DNA of 8,640 bases, from assembly GCA_025998595.1 (NCBI GenBank), contig BNWE01000053.1:1-8640 (forward strand), in the 5' to 3' direction. Origin of the DNA: Alphaproteobacteria bacterium. Its GTDB lineage: Bacteria; Pseudomonadota; Alphaproteobacteria; UBA3830. A program made the position numbers and the translations under genes. This document shows, piece after piece, positions 1-4,225 of the stretch. Position 1 is the first letter of the stretch. The number at the start of each line of letters is the position of its first letter. Below the pieces are notes generated by a model, which saw only the letters and a program-made list of their open reading frames with translations, was not told the DNA's origin and ran no database searches.

Positions 1-1
1 C

Positions 2-55
2 ATAGAAAACCAAAGTGATGGGCCAAATGAATTCAAGGTATGGGACGAAAAGTAG
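2..55 (+). CDS. Possible C-terminal tail of an upstream gene (unidentified)
   Basis: An open frame enters from the left edge and ends at TAG 53-55. It encodes 17 residues ending EFKVWDEK, a composition that looks like real protein. In F-type operons the gene before traW is usually traC or trbI, but the tail is too short to recognise. It would overlap a possible traW start at 40 by 16 bases, in keeping with the tight packing of the rest of the operon. This is a weak call and could be chance. Confidence 0.25.
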   Translation: MENQSDGPNEFKVWDEK

Positions 56-108
56 GATTTATCCGCATTCAGCGTATCTTCAGATTCTTAGCATACCTCC
101 TGCTTTAG
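40..108 (+). pseudogene. Possible signal-peptide remnant of traW
   Basis: ATG 40 opens a 22-codon frame beginning MGRKVGFIRIQRIF and ending in a hydrophobic LAYLLL stretch before TAG 106-108. Basic residues followed by a hydrophobic run suit the start of an exported protein, and TraW is periplasmic. The recognisable TraW C-terminal domain begins only 15 bases later in another frame. This may therefore be the 5' end of traW, with roughly the first half of the mature protein deleted. The stop lies inside a small hairpin (99-112). An AAGG lies too close to the ATG to be a good ribosome site. The interpretation is speculative. Confidence 0.3.
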
Positions 109-112
109 CAGG
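99..112. repeat. Small hairpin CCTGC-TTTA-GCAGG
   Basis: A 5-bp perfect stem with a 4-base loop lies at the point where the traW reading frame is broken. No T-run follows, so it does not look like an intrinsic terminator. It may be a scar of a palindromic insertion or deletion. Confidence 0.4.
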
Positions 113-372
113 TCGTAATTGATTCATTGATGGAGACGATGAAGATCATATCAGTTGGGCGCTTTCAAAAATAAGAAATTACCAAACTGTTGGACACGAT
201 CATGCAAAAGTGATTCTCGTAAAAGGTTCTCCTTTGGAATTACAAAAGCGACTCCATCGAGATATCTACTTCGATCAACAGGGAATTCTCACATCGAAAT
301 TCGGTATAAAGCATGTGCCGGCAATTGTCTTTCAAAAAGCAGATGAGAAATTTCTAACAATCCTTGAAGTGG

Positions 373-480
373 TTGCACCACGCGCGATAACGGCTTCGCC
401 ACTGGCGGAAAGGTATGCGAGATGTACTGGCGATATTGAAGCTGAGTCTATAAAAGTAAACGAGTCCAGCGTCACGCTGG
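373..480 (+). repeat. Repeat module copy A: shared block plus palindrome
   Basis: This stretch encodes the extra C-terminal tail of TraW and resembles 4131-4221 upstream of traF. Shared parts are GCGATAA (384-390 and 4143-4149), GGCTT-GCC just after it, and an exact 18-base block (408-425 and 4168-4185, GAAAGGTATGCGAGATGT). Each copy ends in the hairpin core CCAGCGTCACGCTG. The two copies are translated in different frames, so the similarity is at DNA level and not from protein homology. The spacing from the exact block to the palindrome differs by about 20 bases between copies. It looks like a dispersed element inserted near gene ends. Confidence 0.7.
466..480. repeat. Palindrome copy A (CCAGCGTCACGCTGG)
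   Basis: A perfect 7+1+7 palindrome. As RNA it forms a 6-bp stem with a UCA triloop. It ends 10 bases before the traU ATG and borders the traU Shine-Dalgarno sequence, so it could affect traU initiation. It is read in frame as SSVTLV within the TraW tail. Confidence 0.85.
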
Positions 481-481
481 T

Positions 482-485
482 GGAG
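482..485 (+). promoter_or_regulatory. traU ribosome binding site
   Basis: GGAG lies five bases before ATG 491 and supports that start. It sits directly beside the palindrome at 466-480, so pairing there could change its accessibility. Confidence 0.6.
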
Positions 486-490
486 TCCAA

Positions 491-1477
491 ATGAAGAAAA
501 CAATCGCTTACGCTCTGGCAATCCTAACATTTTCGTCAGCGTTGGCGAAATGCGCCGGAAGATTTGTGAATCCGGTGAGCGATATCTGCTGGAGCTGTTT
601 GTTTCCAATAACTATTTGCGGAATGAAGGTGTCACCAGGAGGAGAAGACACATCCAACCCTAAAAAAATTATCTGCCAGTGTCCGGCACCGCCGCCTCTT
701 TTTGTGAGATACGGTCTGCCGATTTCATTCTGGGAACCGGTGCGACTTATCGATGTAACTCGCACGAAATTTTGCTTGGTTAACATGGGCGGCATTAGCA
801 TTGGAGGAGACAGCGTGCGAGGTCACGGAAACGTTGCTTCAGGAAATACTTCCAATGGAACAAAACATAGCTTTTATCAGGTGCACTATTATGTCTATCC
901 GGTTTTGTACTGGCTGGAATTGCTGACAGATTTCGTTTGCATGGAGAGATCACAATTTGACGTGGCCTATATCACAGAATTCGATCCGCTTTGGAACGAC
1001 GACGAAACGGCGTTTATTCTGAATCCAGAGGCGGCGATTTTCGCTAATCCAATTGCGCAGGCAGCCTGTGTTGCCGATTCAATTGCCGCAACTGCTGGGT
1101 TTCCACTGGATGCAATGTTCTGGTGTGCAGGATGTCAGGGCAGCATTTACCCCTATACCGGAAACGTCAATTATCATATGGGTGGAGTTCAAGCGAGTCT
1201 TCTGCTGGCCACTCGTATGCTCGCGAAACTTCACAAAGAATGCATTGCTCACGGAACCATCGGAGAGGCTGGCATGTGCAATCCATATCTCATGCCAATC
1301 ATGATGAAAAGCCAGTACAAAGAACAAATGCTGTATCCGTCGTCTACTACAGGAAAAGGAGGCTGCAAACCGCTCGGCAGATCAAGTGTGATGTGGGAAT
1401 CGGGCAAAGAAAAACCATACGATGGAGAAGATTTTGGATATCTAATTTGGAGAAAAAGAAATTGTTGCCTTTTGTGA
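491..1477 (+). CDS. traU: TraU, F-type T4SS pilus assembly protein
   Basis: TraU is a periplasmic protein of F-type systems required for efficient DNA transfer and pilus assembly. The 328-residue product matches the usual length (about 330). It starts with a signal peptide (residues 1-19, MKKTIAYALAILTFSSALA), followed by GRFVNPVSDICWSCLFPI, CPAPPPLF near residue 64, FWEPVRLIDVTR, ILNPEAAIFANPIAQAAC and DAMFWCAGCQGSIYP. It ends FGYLIWRKRNCCLL, as the family does. The many conserved cysteines fit an oxidised periplasmic protein and the thiol role proposed for TraF and TrbC. TGA stops the gene exactly at the family's usual end, which shows that TGA is a normal stop codon here. The start overlaps the traW stop by 4 bases. 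Confidence 0.97.
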   Translation: MKKTIAYALAILTFSSALAKCAGRFVNPVSDICWSCLFPITICGMKVSPGGEDTSNPKKIICQCPAPPPLFVRYGLPISFWEPVRLIDVTRTKFCLVNMGGISIGGDSVRGHGNVASGNTSNGTKHSFYQVHYYVYPVLYWLELLTDFVCMERSQFDVAYITEFDPLWNDDETAFILNPEAAIFANPIAQAACVADSIAATAGFPLDAMFWCAGCQGSIYPYTGNVNYHMGGVQASLLLATRMLAKLHKECIAHGTIGEAGMCNPYLMPIMMKSQYKEQMLYPSSTTGKGGCKPLGRSSVMWESGKEKPYDGEDFGYLIWRKRNCCLL

Positions 1478-2022
1478 TTTTTACGACTTTTATTGCCTCA
1501 AATCTCTCTGCTACAGATTATGCAGCGGAAGGAACGAAATTTGCAAAAGAAATGCTGCAAAAAAGCAAATTGGATTTAGAAGAGACTTTTAAATCAGCAA
1601 AAGATTTGGAGTTTTTGATTGGAAAACCAATCGAAAAAAGTGAGGAGCGCAAGGGATGTCGTTCAAATATCAAAAATATCCCAAACAAAGAGGCCGATCT
1701 CGAAAATGGCACCTTGATCTTTGTTTCGTTTTCTATGCCGAAAGCTTCTCTGAAGGAACTGAGCGATCAATGCCAAAAGTACGGAGCAACTTTGGTTATT
1801 CGTGGATTGTACGAAGGCTCCTTTACAAAAACTAAAGATAAAATTCTGGAAATTAGTGAAACCGGACTGAACCTAGATATCACCCCTGAGCTTTTCAAAA
1901 GATACGACATACATAAAGTGCCGACGTTTGTTTTGATCAAAAACGGAGAGGAAGTCAGTCGGCTTTCGGGAAATGTAACCTTTGAATTCGTTAGCGAGAA
2001 ATTTATGGAGAATGAGAAATGA
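1447..2022 (+). CDS. trbC: TrbC, F-type conjugative pilus assembly protein
   Basis: TrbC is a periplasmic thioredoxin-fold protein of F-type systems that works with TraW and TraU in pilus assembly. The conserved core is visible as TLIFVSFSMPKASLKEL (about residues 89-105), LVIRGLYEGSF, TPELFKRYDI and VPTFVLI (from residue 158). I chose TTG 1447 because it gives MEKKKLLPFVIFTTFIASNLSA, split here as MEKKKLLPFV then IFTTFIASNLSA, a typical signal peptide. A GGA lies 8 bases upstream. The open frame extends back to 1123, but that part lies under conserved traU sequence and is not credible. The gene overlaps the end of traU by 31 bases in another frame. From TTG it makes 191 residues, slightly short of F TrbC (about 212). 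The stop overlaps traN by 4 bases (ATGA). Confidence 0.93.
   Translation: MEKKKLLPFVIFTTFIASNLSATDYAAEGTKFAKEMLQKSKLDLEETFKSAKDLEFLIGKPIEKSEERKGCRSNIKNIPNKEADLENGTLIFVSFSMPKASLKELSDQCQKYGATLVIRGLYEGSFTKTKDKILEISETGLNLDITPELFKRYDIHKVPTFVLIKNGEEVSRLSGNVTFEFVSEKFMENEK
2007..2010 (+). promoter_or_regulatory. traN ribosome binding site
   Basis: GGAG lies eight bases before ATG 2019 and inside the end of trbC. It supports a coupled start. Confidence 0.5.
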
Positions 2023-2498
2023 AAATTCTTTCGGTGATTTTTCTTTTTGTTTTGGATTTATTCGGAATGGAGAAATCATTTCAAGATGGGAAACAGGTTG
2101 CTGAAAAAGCTTCAAAGGACGAAAAAGTAAATGAGTCCAGCGTCACGCTGGTGCCGCAATTTCAGAAAGGATTTCACATTGATCAGAGCGAAACATCGAA
2201 GGCGTTTGAATATTTGGAGAAAAACGAAAACACACGAGCTGTAAAAGAAATTCATGAGGAAAGGTCAATATATATTGTAGACGAAAAAGAGCCGTTTATG
2301 GAAAGGGCGGAAAACATACACAAAGATCCAAACAAACATCTGGAAGAATCTGACGAAGTTGCTGGCGGCTCCAACAGATTCACCATTGAATATTGCGAAG
2401 AATGTCCAGACGAAGAATATATGGTGACCGCTCGCAAGACCAAAAAGCGATATGTGCAGGGCGGCCTCATGAAAATTATCGGTGATTTTTTTTGCTGA
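2019..2498 (+). CDS. traN: TraN, N-terminal fragment
   Basis: This is the 159-codon first segment of broken traN. It has a hydrophobic, signal-like start (MKILSVIFLFVLDLFG), followed by an acidic, low-cysteine region and then IEYCEECPDEEY, where the cysteine-rich part begins. Residues 147-159 (QGGLMKIIGDFFC) come from the inserted element, and the stop TGA 2496-2498 lies inside it. A palindrome copy (2137-2151) encodes SSVTLV near residue 40. If translated, the fragment would be exported but would lack almost all of the TraN cysteine-rich domain. Confidence 0.75.
   Translation: MKILSVIFLFVLDLFGMEKSFQDGKQVAEKASKDEKVNESSVTLVPQFQKGFHIDQSETSKAFEYLEKNENTRAVKEIHEERSIYIVDEKEPFMERAENIHKDPNKHLEESDEVAGGSNRFTIEYCEECPDEEYMVTARKTKKRYVQGGLMKIIGDFFC
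2137..2151. repeat. Palindrome copy C (CCAGCGTCACGCTGG)
   Basis: This is identical in core to copy A and also shares its left flank (AAAGTAAA-GAGT, with one base different). It is read in the same phase (VNESSVTLV). It lies near the 5' end of traN without the longer upstream module of copies A and B. Confidence 0.85.
2447..2456 (+). repeat. Left target-site duplication, GCGATATGTG
   Basis: This 10-bp sequence is repeated exactly at 2693-2702 on the other side of the insertion, as expected for a duplicated transposition target. Confidence 0.85.
2457..2480 (+). repeat. Left terminal inverted repeat of the MITE-like element
   Basis: A 24-base end, complementary to 2668-2692 apart from one unpaired base in an A/T run. 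It begins directly after the target duplication. Confidence 0.88.
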
Positions 2499-2540
2499 TA
2501 TTTCAGATGTTTTTCTGATATTTCACCTTTTTTTATCGCA

Positions 2541-2553
2541 TGCCACCGTGGCA
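2541..2553. repeat. Internal palindrome TGCCACCGTGGCA
   Basis: A perfect 6+1+6 palindrome near the middle of the insertion. It has the same compact form as the CCAGC palindromes but an unrelated sequence. Its role is unknown. Confidence 0.5.
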
Positions 2554-2667
2554 AAAAGCAATCGATCAGCTGGTATCTTTGCTACTTTTTTATGTGTTTT
2601 TATATCATGTAAGTCCGCTGTATGAGGCCTTAATGTTTGAAATTGCTCAAATACCAACAAAAAACTT

Positions 2668-2692
2668 GATAATTTTTCATGAGGCCGCCCTG
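2668..2692 (-). repeat. Right terminal inverted repeat of the MITE-like element
   Basis: A 25-base end that is the inverse of 2457-2480. It contains the ATG (2679) that opens the downstream traN fragment. Confidence 0.88.
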
Positions 2693-3500
2693 GCGATATG
2701 TGTATTTGCAAACGCCGCCATATATCACAGCCGGACACAACTGCGACAATCACGGCTGGTTGAGTATTCGCGCAGAAATTGTCAATGAGCCGGAAGCCGT
2801 TTTTCGTGAAGATGGGCAATTTGAAAACATACGGCTAACCGGAAAAACTCAAAATGATGCTGTTATTAGCGAGTATTATTCGGTCAATGGTGTACAAATT
2901 GAACTGAAAAAAACCATCTATCAAAATGGTTCTCCATGGATACGTCCAGGCTGCTATCTTGTGCCAGCTCTTCAGGGAAACGTTGTTGATTCGGCGGATT
3001 TAATCAGAAAATTGCTGGGCGGAGCAAACGATGAAGATCTGTGGTGGGGAGACATAGGCAATGCGCATCTTTATCATCGCGTAGTAAATGATACCGGAGA
3101 GCATTATTGGATTTTGGACGATGCATGTCAGCATTATAGAGAGCTGTGTCGGCAAGGATTGTGCCGATATCACACAATGGTGGAAGATCCACCAAGTGAT
3201 AAATTCTGGAAAGGAAAGAAAGTTAATGGCTCCTGGGGACAGACAGTGACTTTTGCTTGCAAAGCCGCTTGCAAAGATACATGCAAAGCACTAAGGGCAC
3301 GTGGCTGTTCTCGAGAAACCAATCCTGAGTGTCTGCAAAAAATTGGCAGCAAATGCGTGAGATGGAGATGGAAATTCAAATGCACCGACAAAGTCAAAGT
3401 AGACAGTCATAAATATCCTGGGAAAACGGCGTTTTGTTTGGGTGGAGATTGCGTCGATTCCAGTTTCGAATCCGACAAAGACATGATTCAAGCATTGTGA
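2679..3500 (+). CDS. traN: TraN, central fragment
   Basis: A 273-codon segment whose ATG and first codons (MRPPW) come from the right end of the insertion, so this start is an accident of insertion. True TraN sequence begins RYVYLQTPPYITAGHNC and runs through GCYLVPAL, WWGDIGNAHLYHRV and a dense cysteine cluster (CKAACKDTCKALRARGC, then CRW-type repeats to about residue 235). It ends CLGGDCVDSSFESDKDMIQAL, where TGA 3498-3500 cuts off a frame that plainly continues. It lacks an N-terminal signal peptide and so is unlikely to be exported even if translated. Confidence 0.75.
   Translation: MRPPWRYVYLQTPPYITAGHNCDNHGWLSIRAEIVNEPEAVFREDGQFENIRLTGKTQNDAVISEYYSVNGVQIELKKTIYQNGSPWIRPGCYLVPALQGNVVDSADLIRKLLGGANDEDLWWGDIGNAHLYHRVVNDTGEHYWILDDACQHYRELCRQGLCRYHTMVEDPPSDKFWKGKKVNGSWGQTVTFACKAACKDTCKALRARGCSRETNPECLQKIGSKCVRWRWKFKCTDKVKVDSHKYPGKTAFCLGGDCVDSSFESDKDMIQAL
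2693..2702 (+). repeat. Right target-site duplication, GCGATATGTG
   Basis: An exact copy of 2447-2456 that borders the right inverted repeat with no intervening base. Confidence 0.85.
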
Positions 3501-3512
3501 TATTTATCAATT

Positions 3513-4124
3513 TTGGAAGCCGCGCGAAAAGAGTTCGATGGCACAAAAAACATTCAAATTTTCAAGGGAAAGCCATATAGCTGCACGAGATTTCCGCTCT
3601 CCTTCAAAGATTGTTGCGGATGCAAAGGTTGGGGCGAAAAACTCGGTCTCACCAGTTGCGATCGTGATTCAAAAGAGGTTGGAAAACTTCGAGATCAAGG
3701 AAAATGCATACGCATTGGAACCTACTGTGCTGAAAAAATCAATGTGGGGTTAGCTAAATTCTGTTTGAGAGAAAAGACAGTTTTCTGCTGTTTCGGTAGT
3801 AAATTCGCAAAGCTTTTGCAGGAGCAAGGAAAGGCTCAACTGAGACAAAATTTCGGATCGCCACAGGAGCCGAATTGCCGCGGATTTTCTCCGGAAGAAT
3901 TAAGTCGCATTGATTTCTCAAATCTAGATTTGACGGAAATAGTCGAGGAAGTCATGAGCAAGTTCAAAGCGCCAGACATGGCCAAAGCTAGCAAGCATTT
4001 CGCTTCTGGAAGTGAGTTGAATCGAATCCGAGAAAATATGAAGAAAAAAGTCGGAAACACAAGTCAGCGAGAAGGAGCATATTTGCAGGAAAACATGAAA
4101 CATTTAACGGTATCAGTAAAATGA
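3513..4124 (+). CDS. traN: TraN, C-terminal fragment
   Basis: This segment carries the best-conserved part of TraN: KDCCGCKGWGEKLGL, GTYCAEKI, CLREKTVFCCFGSKFAKLLQ, RQNFGSPQEPNCRGFSPEEL and RIDFSNLDLTEI, all close to F TraN. It is in frame with the central fragment, and TGA 3498-3500 is the only stop between them. The nearest start is TTG 3513, with no convincing ribosome site. Its natural stop (TGA 4122-4124) overlaps ATG 4121. It is probably a remnant, although read-through at the TGA would give a continuous C-terminal two-thirds. Confidence 0.8.
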   Translation: MEAARKEFDGTKNIQIFKGKPYSCTRFPLSFKDCCGCKGWGEKLGLTSCDRDSKEVGKLRDQGKCIRIGTYCAEKINVGLAKFCLREKTVFCCFGSKFAKLLQEQGKAQLRQNFGSPQEPNCRGFSPEELSRIDFSNLDLTEIVEEVMSKFKAPDMAKASKHFASGSELNRIRENMKKKVGNTSQREGAYLQENMKHLTVSVK

Positions 4125-4130
4125 GTGATG

Positions 4131-4221
4131 CGTGCCGCATGGGCGATAATGGCTTTGCCTCCAAGTTGAAAGGTATGCGAGATGTGCTTGCTAAAAATAA
4201 GTGTGCCCAGCGTCACGCTGT
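4131..4221 (+). repeat. Repeat module copy B: shared block plus palindrome, before traF
   Basis: This is the counterpart of 373-480. It includes GCGATAA (4143-4149), the exact 18-base block (4168-4185) and the palindrome at 4207-4221. It fills almost all of the space between the traN stop and the traF signal peptide, where most gene pairs in this operon simply overlap. It is therefore likely an insertion at the gene junction. Confidence 0.7.
4207..4221. repeat. Palindrome copy B (CCAGCGTCACGCTGT)
   Basis: The same core as copies A and C, except that the last base is T, so the outermost pair is lost. It ends four bases before ATG 4226 of traF. It is read in a different phase from the other copies (AQRHAV if the upstream ATG is used). 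Confidence 0.75.
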
Positions 4222-4225
4222 TACA

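Larger units (their letters stand above)
123..494 (+). pseudogene. traW: TraW, C-terminal domain only (F-type T4SS pilus assembly protein)
   Basis: TraW is a periplasmic protein needed for F-pilus assembly. The frame opens with FIDGDDEDHISWAL, continues with VILVKGSPLELQKRL and then IYFDQQGILTSKFGIKHVPA, which are the conserved C-terminal blocks of TraW. F-plasmid TraW has about 84 residues from the matching point to its end. Here there are 123, so the tail is about 38 residues longer, and that extra part coincides with a repeat (373-480) ending ESSVTLVESK. An in-frame TGA (120-122) directly precedes the conserved FIDGDD block. No N-terminal half is found upstream in any frame. The first usual start codon inside is GTG 210. 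The stop overlaps the traU start (ATGA). The family is clear. The gene is probably non-functional, unless an assembly error removed the 5' half. Confidence 0.8.
2457..2692. mobile_element. MITE-like 236-bp insertion in traN
   Basis: The element starts and ends with inverted repeats: CAGGGCGGCCTCATGAAAA then TTATC on the left (2457-2480), and its reverse complement with one extra A on the right (2668-2692). Weaker matching continues inward to about 50 bp (2457-2506 against 2643-2692). It is flanked by an exact 10-bp direct repeat (2447-2456, 2693-2702). No transposase-sized reading frame is present, so it must have been moved in trans. The sequence is more T-rich than the surrounding genes. 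Taking out the element and one target copy restores the traN frame. The 9-10-bp target duplication would suit several DDE transposase families, but I cannot name the parent insertion sequence. Internal features are an 11-bp direct repeat (2495-2505, 2515-2525) and a palindrome (2541-2553). Confidence 0.88.
2019..4124 (+). pseudogene. traN: TraN mating-pair stabilisation protein, interrupted twice
   Basis: TraN is the cysteine-rich outer-membrane protein that stabilises donor-recipient contact. Three open segments (2019-2498, 2679-3500, 3513-4124) lie in the same frame. Removing the 236-bp insertion and one 10-bp target copy (246 bases, 82 codons) joins residues KKRYV directly to YLQTPPYI, restoring a sensible TraN sequence. 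The remaining break is TGA 3498-3500 at reconstructed codon 412, between DMIQAL and YLSILEAA. With that codon read as sense, the product would be 619 residues, close to F TraN (602). Everything else in frame is intact, so both lesions look recent. The gene overlaps trbC at its start and an ATG (4121) before traF at its end. Truncation here would also disturb translational coupling to traF. A sequencing error could explain the TGA but not the insertion. Confidence 0.9.

Noticed and set aside
99..112. Hairpin as an intrinsic transcription terminator before traW.
   Set aside because: The stem is only 5 bp and no T-run follows. A terminator here would also cut a tightly coupled operon.
1123..1446. 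Long open extension upstream of trbC in the same frame.
   Set aside because: It lies under conserved traU coding sequence and the signal peptide would be internal. It is a chance open frame.
2457..2692. Inverted repeats read as an invertible phase-variation switch.
   Set aside because: The exact 10-bp direct repeats outside the inverted ends, and the restored TraN frame on removal, point to transposition instead. No invertase or promoter is visible.
2523..2819. Open frames on both strands within the insertion (about 80-100 codons) as a transposase.
   Set aside because: They run past the element's ends into traN and show no recognisable transposase motif.
120..3500. Possible reassignment of TGA to tryptophan, given in-frame TGA codons at 120, 2496 and 3498.
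   Set aside because: TGA ends TraU exactly at the family's usual C-terminus, ATGA overlaps use it repeatedly, and conserved tryptophans are encoded by TGG.
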